Under the pieces are notes generated by a model, which made no database searches, was not told the DNA's origin, and saw only the letters and a program-made list of their open reading frames with translations. The translations under genes were made by a program, and so were the position numbers. A DNA stretch of 64,000 nucleotides. It comes from Deltaproteobacteria bacterium (GTDB lineage Bacteria; Myxococcota_A; Polyangia; DRWM01; JAAZOP01). Below, piece by piece: positions 43,482-50,548 of the stretch (the stretch's first letter is position 1; every line of letters begins with the position of its first letter). The stretch covers positions 124,001-188,000 of the forward strand of contig JACRCX010000025.1 in NCBI GenBank assembly GCA_016218815.1. Reading direction: 5' to 3'.

Positions 43482-43984
43482 AGCTCGTGCTCCAGTGCTG
43501 GAGCAGCCACGACGACTCGTGCGGCTGCGACTACGCGCTCGTGGACCTGACGCCCGCGCTGGCCCGGATGATCCTCGGCCGCATCGAGCGGGTTCGTCAT
43601 CTCAAGCGCGAAGATCCCGGCGTCACCGATGCCCGGTGGTGGGACCCCTACGCCGTGTACTTCTCGCCGTGGGACAACCCGCTGGGACCGGACGATCCCG
43701 AACCGGACGCCGAGGAGACCGAGCGGATGGAGCGGAGCCTCGCCGGTCTCGAGAACGGAAGCGAAGTTGTCGAGGTACCCGACGACTTCACGCTCGGCGA
43801 GCGGATGGCCGCGCGCACGGAGTGCGACCGGATGGTCGTGACCGACGACGGCGTGTCGTTCTCGTGCATCGCCAAGCACACGGACGTCCGCATCTCGACC
43901 GCCACCATCCCGGAGGATGTGCTGCGGCGCGCGGTGGCAGGGAACGCCGACGCCGGCGATCATGCCCAGACGAGTCCGCCATGA
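43478..43984 (+). CDS. hypothetical protein
   Basis: The product has 168 residues, coupled to both neighbours. It begins MKLVLQCWSSHDDSCGCDYALVDL and continues MILGRIERVRHLKREDPGV. An F/W/Y-rich middle (WWDPYAVYFSPWDNPLG) precedes a final domain (ECDRMVVTDDGVSFSCIAKH). The pattern resembles small phage proteins of unknown function. Confidence 0.62.
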   Translation: MKLVLQCWSSHDDSCGCDYALVDLTPALARMILGRIERVRHLKREDPGVTDARWWDPYAVYFSPWDNPLGPDDPEPDAEETERMERSLAGLENGSEVVEVPDDFTLGERMAARTECDRMVVTDDGVSFSCIAKHTDVRISTATIPEDVLRRAVAGNADAGDHAQTSPP

Positions 43985-44217
43985 TGGGCACGGAGGAGAC
44001 CTTCCTGCGGGCGGTCAACGCCGCCGTCCGCGCGGAGTGGGTGGCCCGGGCGGCGCGGGCGCGCTCGGTTCGACGCCTCGACCGTGACGCCGAACTCGTT
44101 CGCACCGCCGCATCGGCGACAGCCGCTGCCGACCGGGCATGGGAACTCGTCAGGTGCTCCGTCCCGCCGGTGGGGCAGGAGGTCAACGGCACGGTGCGAC
44201 GACGACGCAGGAGATGA
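43981..44217 (+). CDS. hypothetical small helical protein
   Basis: The product has 78 residues (MMGTEETFLRAVNAAVRAEW), an alanine/arginine-rich helix ending in an arginine run. ATGA coupling to the preceding gene supports it. No function can be given. Confidence 0.55.
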   Translation: MMGTEETFLRAVNAAVRAEWVARAARARSVRRLDRDAELVRTAASATAAADRAWELVRCSVPPVGQEVNGTVRRRRRR

Positions 44218-44219
44218 CG

Positions 44220-44408
44220 ATGGAGAAGCGGAGCTACTACGTGCTGGTGCGCGAGGTCCATGTGGCCGTCCACGAAGTCGAGGCGGAGACGGAGGCGGAG
44301 GCGAAGGCGCTGGTCCGCGCGGGCGAGAGCCGGTTCCAGCGTCTCGAGTACAGCCACACCCTCGACGCGAGCACCTGGACGGTGGAGGAGAAGACCGGTG
44401 GGAGCTGA
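44220..44408 (+). CDS. hypothetical small protein
   Basis: The product has 62 residues, MEKRSYYVLVREVHVAVHEV then a Glu/Ala-rich helix (EAETEAEAKALVRAG) and SRFQRLEYSHTLDASTW. The beta-alpha-beta layout resembles small DpnD/PcfM-like proteins, with low certainty. Confidence 0.6.
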   Translation: MEKRSYYVLVREVHVAVHEVEAETEAEAKALVRAGESRFQRLEYSHTLDASTWTVEEKTGGS

Positions 44409-44817
44409 CCTCTGCGGGTACATCCTGGTTGGTCCCGAAACGCTGGAGCGCGACCGGGTGAACCGCGCGCGGGCCCGTCTCAGGCGGCTCCGTCAGCAGG
44501 CGGGTGCCGGCAAGACCGACCGCAAGCCGCTGCGGGCCGTCATCAAGCACGCCTGCGGGGCGTACTTCGCCGAGCCGGGGGACTTCCTGGCATGGCTGGG
44601 GGACCTTCCGGCGAGCACGGTCACCGACTTCGCCGCCATGTGGAACGACGGCGGGTACCGAGACCAGATGGGACGGCGCGCCCCTGGCGACGCCGCAAGG
44701 CGGATCATCGTGCTCGCCGAGACCACCGGGGGCGACGGGCCGGAGGAGGGAAGTGCGTGGTGGTTGGCCCAGGCGATGGACTACCTCGACCTGTTCCCGG
44801 TCCTGGGCATCGAGTAG
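44398..44817 (+). CDS. hypothetical protein
   Basis: The product has 139 residues from a GTG with GGAGGAGAAG upstream, inside the end of the preceding gene. It begins MGADLCGYILVGPETLERDR, has a basic helix, then HACGAYFAEPGDFLAWLGDLP and STVTDFAAMWNDGG. No family was recognised. Confidence 0.6.
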   Translation: MGADLCGYILVGPETLERDRVNRARARLRRLRQQAGAGKTDRKPLRAVIKHACGAYFAEPGDFLAWLGDLPASTVTDFAAMWNDGGYRDQMGRRAPGDAARRIIVLAETTGGDGPEEGSAWWLAQAMDYLDLFPVLGIE

Positions 44818-44830
44818 GAGGAGGACGCGG

Positions 44831-45475
44831 TTGAGCGACTGCTGCTTCATGGGCTTGGTCTGTCGCAAGGAGCACCGGGCCGACTTCGAGGAGATGGGGT
44901 TCCGCCTGGAGGAGGAGCGGCCCGACGGCTCCGTCTACATGATCGACGAACAGGCCGGGTACGCCAACGACAGCGACCTGCGCGGGCTGGCCGGGAAGGG
45001 GATTCCCTTCCACGCGGAGAACGGCCCCGGAGGCGAATACGGCGACGGGCGGTACGCCTGCGACGGGCATCGGGTCGTGCAGGTGGACTGCATCCAGGGC
45101 GCCGGACCCGCCGTGGAAGTTGGTGAGGACGGGGAGCCCGATGCCGACCAGATGCACACGGTCCACGACTACTACGAGGTCCTGGCCGCGGCGAAGCAGG
45201 CGATGGTCGAGGGACTCCCGCCGGGCCGACGGTGGAAGTCTGCCGACGAGATCCTCAAGGCGATGGATCCGGCGCTGTTCCGGGAGCAGCGAGAGGCCCT
45301 CATCCGTCTCGCCGGCGAGGCGGGCGAGGGCATTGCCGCCCCGCTGCGCGCGGCGCAGGTCGAGAAGCTCGACGGCCTCATCAATCTCCTCGATGCGCTG
45401 GCGGACTACGCCCACGACGCGCTCGGGATGGACTGCCTGCTCGAAGAGCCCGATCAGCCCGACGAGGGAGGGTAG
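44831..45475 (+). CDS. hypothetical protein
   Basis: The product has 214 residues from TTG 44831 with a strong GGAGGAGGACG; the longer in-frame form is a shadow. It begins MSDCCFMGLVCRKEHRADFE, contains YMIDEQAGYANDSDLRGLAG, GHRVVQVDCIQGAG, and a helical C-terminus (LRAAQVEKLDGLINLLDALADYAHDALG). Function unknown. Confidence 0.6.
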   Translation: MSDCCFMGLVCRKEHRADFEEMGFRLEEERPDGSVYMIDEQAGYANDSDLRGLAGKGIPFHAENGPGGEYGDGRYACDGHRVVQVDCIQGAGPAVEVGEDGEPDADQMHTVHDYYEVLAAAKQAMVEGLPPGRRWKSADEILKAMDPALFREQREALIRLAGEAGEGIAAPLRAAQVEKLDGLINLLDALADYAHDALGMDCLLEEPDQPDEGG

Positions 45476-45524
45476 TGAGCGGTTCGCGCCCGGCTCGGGC
45501 GGATGCGAGGGAAGACAGGAAGGC

Positions 45525-45860
45525 ATGGACAGAGCAACCAGGGTGGCGCGGTGCGCCTGCTTCATCGCCGAGTTCGGCGACGAGTACCGCAGGAAGTTCG
45601 GCTTCGGCGTCGGCCGCCGGCTGGTCGTCGTCCGCGAGCTGCTGGGCTACGACGACCACGACGAGTGCGTGCGCTTCCAGGTGACCGCGCGGCCGGAGAC
45701 GAGCGACGAGGAGATCCGCTTCATGCTCGAGCCCGTCTTCTTCGCGCCGGAGGACGAGTCGAGGGACCAGGTAGCGCAGGTCGCCGACGACCTGGAGATC
45801 GACCCCGACGAGGTCCGGCGCCGGTTCGCCGTCGCGAGGCTCGCTGGCAGGAGGCGTTGA
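45525..45860 (+). CDS. hypothetical protein
   Basis: The product has 111 residues (GACAGGAAGG upstream) starting MDRATRVARCACFIAEFGDE. It includes RLVVVRELLGYDDHDECVRFQV and DLEIDPDEVRRRFAVARL. Its TGA shares one base with the next ATG. No domain was recognised. Confidence 0.58.
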   Translation: MDRATRVARCACFIAEFGDEYRRKFGFGVGRRLVVVRELLGYDDHDECVRFQVTARPETSDEEIRFMLEPVFFAPEDESRDQVAQVADDLEIDPDEVRRRFAVARLAGRRR

Positions 45861-46087
45861 TGCCTGGGGAAAGGACCGAGCCGGTCCTCGTCATCACGCT
45901 GCGCGTCCGCGGGCCGGGGGCCGGCGACTACGGCATTGCCAAGGTCAGGATCCCGTGCTCGGACATCGACTGGTCCCTGGCCGATGGCCCGCGGGACTGC
46001 GTCGGCATCGACGACATCTACCAGGTCGACCTGCGGGTCGAACGCCCCGGGGAGGACGCGCGGTCCGACACCTGGGACCGCGCCTGA
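45860..46087 (+). CDS. hypothetical small protein
   Basis: The product has 75 residues, MPGERTEPVLVITLRVRGPG then DYGIAKVRIPCSDIDWSLADG and DIYQVDLRVERPGE. It has a beta-rich small domain. It is coupled to the preceding gene (TGATG). Confidence 0.58.
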   Translation: MPGERTEPVLVITLRVRGPGAGDYGIAKVRIPCSDIDWSLADGPRDCVGIDDIYQVDLRVERPGEDARSDTWDRA

Positions 46088-46114
46088 CCGTCCACAACAA
46101 CTGGGAGGAGCAGG

Positions 46115-46555
46115 ATGGAGAAGCCGAAGTGGGGTTGCCCAGAGTGCGGATCGACCGAGGTCACGCAGCACGTGACCATGGACGCGACCCGGAGCGGGAG
46201 GTTCCGGGAGCTGAACGGATCCTGGACCTTCGACGGCGAGGACGAGGTGGACCGCGACTCCCTCGACCTCTCGGACGAGGGGGAGTTCGAATGCGCGGAC
46301 TGCGGGGCCACGTTCGAGCGGCCCGCCCGCATCCGCGAGGAGCCGGGCGTCCGGGTGACCTTCAAGGTGTCGGGCGACGCGTACGAGCCCGGCGAGCACG
46401 GCATCGAGAAGGACCTGGACATCGATCTCAACACCAGGTTCGAGGTGGTGTGCGCCGACCAGGAGCAGGTGAAGCGCCTGTTCGAGACCCTGCGCCTGTT
46501 CCTGGAAGGCGTCGCCGGGGCGGCGCAGGCAGGCACGGGACGGAAGGTCGCCTGA
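46115..46555 (+). CDS. zinc-ribbon hypothetical protein
   Basis: The product has 146 residues (GGGAGGAGC upstream). CPECGS (8-13) and CADCGATF form a zinc ribbon of the kind common in small phage and transcription-related proteins. The C-terminal half (HGIEKDLDIDLNTRFEVVCADQEQ) is an alpha/beta domain. The stop overlaps the next start. Confidence 0.65.
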   Translation: MEKPKWGCPECGSTEVTQHVTMDATRSGRFRELNGSWTFDGEDEVDRDSLDLSDEGEFECADCGATFERPARIREEPGVRVTFKVSGDAYEPGEHGIEKDLDIDLNTRFEVVCADQEQVKRLFETLRLFLEGVAGAAQAGTGRKVA

Positions 46556-46887
46556 TGCTCGACGTGACGGAGGTCGAGCAGCGTCTGGCCGAGGCCCGCG
46601 CGCTCGCCGACCGCATCGGCCTGCGCGACAACCTGGAGGAGCAACTCCGTTTCTTGGATGAGTACGCCGAGGACGGTGACCGCGGCCGGACCTGCTGCCG
46701 GCTCTACCACGACGGAGCGCCGCTTTCGTTCGGCTTCCTCATGCGCCTCCGTCGCGGTAACAACTTCGTCAACTGGTTCAACGGAGCGCTCATCTTCCAC
46801 GGCCCCCACGACGGCGGCGGGGACGGCGGCGCGCCAACCCATGCCGTCTGCCTCAAGCCCACCGTCGGCTGGACGGTGCACACGTAG
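46555..46887 (+). CDS. hypothetical protein
   Basis: The product has 110 residues (MLDVTEVEQRLAEARALADR, then LYHDGAPLSFGFLMRLRRGN and NWFNGALIFHGPHDGG, THAVCLKP). The last half resembles a short DUF-type domain with a hydrophobic core ending in HGPHDGGG, a layout seen in small phage proteins. Directly precedes recA. Confidence 0.62.
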   Translation: MLDVTEVEQRLAEARALADRIGLRDNLEEQLRFLDEYAEDGDRGRTCCRLYHDGAPLSFGFLMRLRRGNNFVNWFNGALIFHGPHDGGGDGGAPTHAVCLKPTVGWTVHT

Positions 46888-46896
46888 GAGGTGCCG

Positions 46897-47868
46897 ATGC
46901 ACGAGAAGATTCTGGCGGTGGAAACCGCGGTGAACGCAATCCACCGCCAGTTCGGAGCCGGGAGCATCCTGTCGCTCGGAGACGGCAGCCCTGTCGAGCC
47001 CGTCGCGGCCATCTCCACGGGGTCCTTGGGCCTCGACGCGGCCACCGGCGTCGGAGGACATCCTCGCGGCCGCGTCGCGGAACTGTTCGGTCCCAAGGGC
47101 GCGGGGAAGACGACGTTGGCGCTCCATGCCGTCGCCTCGGCGCAAGCCTCGGGCGGCATCGCCGCGTTCGTGGACGCCGACCACACGCTGGACATCCGGT
47201 ACGCCGCCGCCGTCGGTGTCCAGGTGGACAAGCTCTACCTGTCCCAGCCGGACACCGGCGAGCAGGCCCTGGAGATCGTCGAGATCCTCTGCCGCTCGGG
47301 CGGCGTGGACCTCGTCGTCGTGGACTCCGTCAACACCCTCACGCCCCGCGCCCAGATCGAGGGCGAGGCCGGGAGCGAGTACGACGGGCTGCAGTCCCGG
47401 CTGATGAGCCAGGCGTTGCGCAAGCTCACCGCCGTCGCCCACCGCACGGGCGCCTGTCTGCTGTTCGCGACCGAGGTCGAGAGCGGCGTGACCTGTCCCG
47501 GCGCCAACGCCCTCAAGTTCTACGCCTCGGTTCGCCTGGACGTGCGGACGGTACAGGAGGAGAGGGACGGTGAGCGGGTCGTGGGCAGCTTGGTCCGCGT
47601 CCGGGTCGTGAAGAACAAGGTCGCCCGGCCGTTCGCCGAGGCGGAGTTCATCATCCGCCACGGAACCGGGATCGACCGCGTCGCCGAGCTGGCCGACCAG
47701 GCCATCGCGCTGGGCGTCTTCGACGAGTCGGCCGACCTGCCGGTGTCCGTCGCGAGGGATTCCCGGAAGCTGGCCCTGGCGCTGCGGGAGACCGAGAAGC
47801 TGCGGCGCTTCGTCGAACGCGAGGTGCGGGAGCGGCTCGGACTGCCGCCCGCGTCAACCGCTCCGTAA
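46897..47868 (+). CDS. recA: RecA-family recombinase, element-encoded variant
   Basis: The product has 323 residues. Walker A GPKGAGKTT (65-73), catalytic-glutamate region DADHTLD (93-99; usually DAEHALD, so the Glu is replaced by Asp at that position), Walker B LVVVDSVNTLTP (139-150), L1 GLQSRLMSQALRKL and NALKFYASVRLDVR are all present. The L2 DNA-binding loop is very short (ATEVESGVTCPG, about 10 residues fewer than in E. coli RecA) and lacks the usual INQIREKIGVMFGNP. It is a genuine but divergent paralogue rather than the housekeeping gene. The ATG has TAGGAGGTG upstream. Confidence 0.9.
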   Translation: MHEKILAVETAVNAIHRQFGAGSILSLGDGSPVEPVAAISTGSLGLDAATGVGGHPRGRVAELFGPKGAGKTTLALHAVASAQASGGIAAFVDADHTLDIRYAAAVGVQVDKLYLSQPDTGEQALEIVEILCRSGGVDLVVVDSVNTLTPRAQIEGEAGSEYDGLQSRLMSQALRKLTAVAHRTGACLLFATEVESGVTCPGANALKFYASVRLDVRTVQEERDGERVVGSLVRVRVVKNKVARPFAEAEFIIRHGTGIDRVAELADQAIALGVFDESADLPVSVARDSRKLALALRETEKLRRFVEREVRERLGLPPASTAP

Positions 47869-47895
47869 GCGTCCGCCGACAGGAAGGAGGAGACC

Positions 47896-48096
47896 GTGAT
47901 CCAGGCGGGGACCCCCGTCGAGGTGACGTGCGGCTCGTTCTGCGCCGAGCCCGGCATCGTGGTCGGCGCCGAGCGGCCGTTCGTCGTGGTCGAGGTCACG
48001 CGCACCGGCGCCACATGCCTGGTGCTGGCCGAGGACCTCGCGTTCCCCGCCGAGCGAGAGGCCCGGCTGGGAGCCCTGTCCGAACGCCGTTCCTGA
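47896..48096 (+). CDS. hypothetical small protein
   Basis: The product has 66 residues from a GTG (GAAGGAGGAG upstream): MIQAGTPVEVTCGSFCAEPG then IVVGAERPFVVVEVTRTG. It is a small beta-barrel-like (SH3-like) sequence. No function known. Confidence 0.6.
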   Translation: MIQAGTPVEVTCGSFCAEPGIVVGAERPFVVVEVTRTGATCLVLAEDLAFPAEREARLGALSERRS

Positions 48097-48123
48097 CCGT
48101 CATCCCCGAAGGAGGAGGAGAAG

Positions 48124-48321
48124 ATGAAGAACAAGTACTCGGCCGAGGAGCCGAAGGGAAAGCCCTACCCCATCGTGTCCCGCACGAGCGATCTGGAGTT
48201 CGACTTCGGGGCGCCGGTCCTGCCCGACCACGGCGCGCTGCACAGCCGCTGGCGCACCCGCGAGGTCGAGGAGGAGCACGGCCTGCGCTCGGACGTCTAC
48301 CGCCACATCGGCCTCATGTAG
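48124..48321 (+). CDS. hypothetical small protein
   Basis: The product has 65 residues, MKNKYSAEEPKGKPYPIVSR then LEFDFGAPVLPDHGALHSRW, with GAAGGAGGAGG upstream. It is the last small gene before the sliding clamp. No match recognised. Confidence 0.58.
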   Translation: MKNKYSAEEPKGKPYPIVSRTSDLEFDFGAPVLPDHGALHSRWRTREVEEEHGLRSDVYRHIGLM

Positions 48322-48334
48322 GGCGAGGAGCACC

Positions 48335-49708
48335 ATGACGACGATCATTCCCTGCAAGGCGTTCGCCGGAGCCGTCATCGCCTGCGCCGCGTGCCTGGAG
48401 AAGGACACGATGCACCACCACCCCGGGCGCATGCGCATCACCCGCAGCGCCGATGCCCTCGTCCTGGCCACGGCGACCAGGACCGAGAAGGTGAAGCTCA
48501 CGTTCCGCATCCCGTGCGAGCCGGGGGAAGCGTGGGTCGCCGTCGTGGACGCCGACGGCACCTCGAGGCTGGCCAAGGCGATGCGTCCGTTGGCCAGCGG
48601 GAAGAAGAACAGCAACGCCACCATCGAGATCGAGCGGACCGAGCGTTCGCTCGTCCTGGTCGGCGGAGGCCAGCGGATGTCCGTGCCGGCCTGCGAGCCG
48701 ATGCTCGAGGAGACGACACCGACCACCGGGGAGACGTTCAGCGTCGCCGGCGCGGCCGACCTGCCGGACCGGATCGCCCAGGCGATGGTGTTCGCGAATC
48801 CCGGTGAGTACCGGTCCATCGCCAGGGGACCGTTCGCGTACTTCAGCGAGACCGACGGCGAGCTGACCGTCCCCGCCGTCGTCGCCACCGACGGGCATCG
48901 GCTGTTCGTGGACGGGGACGCGGGGGACTGCCGGGACGCGAAGATCGTGTTCCAGGTGCCCGGCGACGACTGGAAGCCCGCGACCAAGGCCTTGGCCACG
49001 GACTTCGACACGGTCCGGCTCGTGCGGACCAGCATCCCGCAGCCGGCCGACGAGAACGGCAAGAAGCCGCCGGAGAAGTGGCTCACCCGACTGGTGTTCG
49101 AGGCCGCCGACCGGCGGGTGGAACTCGCGGTCGTCGAGCCGGAGATCTCGCTGCCGCACTGGGCGAGCTTCGTGCCGCGGGAGACGAACGACCCCGACTT
49201 CTCCATCACCTGCGACCGCGAAGAGCTGGCTGCGGCCGTCAAGGCCGTGAGCAGCGTCAGCCACGAGAAGAACGCGGCGTGCATGCTCCGCGCCGACCCG
49301 GCCGCCGGCATCCTCCGCATCCTCGCCCAGACCGACAACGACGGCGGCATGGCCCAGCGGGAGATTCCGGCGGAAGTCGGCCACTCCCCGACCAAGTACG
49401 TCCACCTCAACGGCAGGTACATGCTGGACTGCCTGGCCGCCGTGCGCACCGACAGGGTGCGCCTGTTCCAGCACTCGGCGCCGCTCGACTCCGTGCGGGT
49501 CATCGAGGTCGCGCCCGAGGGGACCCGGCTCCGGATGCGCGGCATGGTCATCATGCCCATCCGCGGCATCGACCCGGTGGAGGAAGCCACGGCGACCGGC
49601 GCCGACGCCGAGCGCGCCGCGGTCGAGGATCCCGACGACGCCACCGTGGAGGCGGCGAGTTCCGCGTCGAGCCCGCCCCCCGAACCGCTCGCGGCCCAGC
49701 CGGCCTGA
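48335..49708 (+). CDS. DNA polymerase III beta-subunit-like sliding clamp
   Basis: The product has 457 residues against the usual ~366. DnaN signature stretches are VPAVVATDGHRLFVD (second domain, ATDGHRL), YVHLNGRYMLDCLAAVRTDRVRLFQHSAPL and MVIMPIRGID near the expected C-terminus. About 35-40 extra residues (Ala/Glu/Pro-rich) follow. Clamps tether polymerases to DNA. A mobile-element copy suggests its own replisome factors, although no polymerase gene lies in the window. The first domain is divergent. It is the terminal gene of the plus-strand operon. Confidence 0.82.
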   Translation: MTTIIPCKAFAGAVIACAACLEKDTMHHHPGRMRITRSADALVLATATRTEKVKLTFRIPCEPGEAWVAVVDADGTSRLAKAMRPLASGKKNSNATIEIERTERSLVLVGGGQRMSVPACEPMLEETTPTTGETFSVAGAADLPDRIAQAMVFANPGEYRSIARGPFAYFSETDGELTVPAVVATDGHRLFVDGDAGDCRDAKIVFQVPGDDWKPATKALATDFDTVRLVRTSIPQPADENGKKPPEKWLTRLVFEAADRRVELAVVEPEISLPHWASFVPRETNDPDFSITCDREELAAAVKAVSSVSHEKNAACMLRADPAAGILRILAQTDNDGGMAQREIPAEVGHSPTKYVHLNGRYMLDCLAAVRTDRVRLFQHSAPLDSVRVIEVAPEGTRLRMRGMVIMPIRGIDPVEEATATGADAERAAVEDPDDATVEAASSASSPPPEPLAAQPA

Positions 49709-49737
49709 CGGCGACACCGGCTCCCGGGCGCGGGAGC

Positions 49738-50100
49738 CTACTTCGAAAGCGAGAGGATCTGCCGGACGAGCCGCAGCAGCTTCCGGCGAAGGGCGGGAGG
49801 CTTCGACTTCACGAGTGCCACGAGCTTCGCCGCGCTCGGGTCCGGCCGGCGTCTGGTCGTCGGCGCCTTCGTCGAGAACACGTCCTCGACCTCGACGCCG
49901 AGCACGGATGCGATGCGGGCGAGCAACCCGAGAGACGGCACGGCGGCGGCACGCTCGATTCTTGAGATCGACTCCGTCGCCGTGCCGAGCGCCTCGGCCA
50001 GGTCGCCCTGCGAGAGGCCGCGCTGGCGACGAAGCTCCGCGATCCGGCGCCCCAGGCGTACCCGATAGGCTGGCGGCTGCGTGCGCTGCTTCGACGACAT
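49738..50100 (-). CDS. XRE-family repressor-like HTH protein
   Basis: The product has 120 residues from ATG 50100 (MSSKQRTQPPAYRVRLGRRI). The HTH is clear: LRRQRGLSQGDLAEALGTATESISRIERAAAVPSLGLLARIASVLGV. The tail is basic. An earlier in-frame start at 50163 lies inside the palindrome and was rejected. It converges on the clamp gene and diverges from the secreted-protein gene, with a palindromic operator between; autoregulation is likely. Confidence 0.85.
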   Translation of the reverse strand: MSSKQRTQPPAYRVRLGRRIAELRRQRGLSQGDLAEALGTATESISRIERAAAVPSLGLLARIASVLGVEVEDVFSTKAPTTRRRPDPSAAKLVALVKSKPPALRRKLLRLVRQILSLSK

Positions 50101-50146
50101 CCCCCGGACGGTAGGCGACCCCGGGGACACCGGTAAGGCTCGTATT

Positions 50147-50168
50147 GATCTATATGTCGCCATAGATC
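50147..50168. promoter_or_regulatory. palindromic operator candidate
   Basis: GATCTAT (50147-50153) and ATAGATC (50162-50168) form a perfect 7-bp inverted repeat with an 8-base spacer. It lies between the divergent XRE-repressor and secreted-protein genes in an A/T-richer patch of a very GC-rich window. The layout is that of a homodimeric Cro/CI-type binding site. Confidence 0.55.
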
Positions 50169-50219
50169 CATGATGTCGCTATCGCGGACGGGACGGTCCG
50201 CAGGCGGAGGAGGTGAGCC

Positions 50220-50480
50220 ATGAAGTTCCTCACGGCAGGGCTCGTCGTGGTCGTTTGCCTCGGCGTCGGCGATGTCCCGGCCCAGACCTCGGACGTGCGC
50301 GAGGAGTGCGCTGCGGCTTGCGCCAACGAGTACCCTGGGCTGCTGCTGCCGGGACTCGAGTGCGCCTACCTCGGCTGCGTCGCGGGGTGCGAATGCAGGG
50401 CGGCGGGCATCACCGACGAGGTTGCCGTGCAGCTGTGCGTCCAGCGCAAGCTCGCCGGAACCGAGTGCTCGATCTTCTAG
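50220..50480 (+). CDS. small secreted cysteine-rich protein
   Basis: The product has 86 residues with a signal peptide (MKFLTAGLVVVVCLGVGDVPAQ) and GGAGGAGGTGAG before the ATG. The mature part has eight cysteines (REECAAACANEYPG, LECAYLGCVAGCECRAAG, LCVQ, TECSIF), predicting several disulfides. Function unknown. It probably begins the operon including the 50549 lipoprotein. Confidence 0.68.
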   Translation: MKFLTAGLVVVVCLGVGDVPAQTSDVREECAAACANEYPGLLLPGLECAYLGCVAGCECRAAGITDEVAVQLCVQRKLAGTECSIF

Positions 50481-50548
50481 GCGACCCGGCCCGGATCGGT
50501 CGCCATGGCCCGGGCGGGCGTGACCCGCGCGGGCGGGGAGGATGTTCC

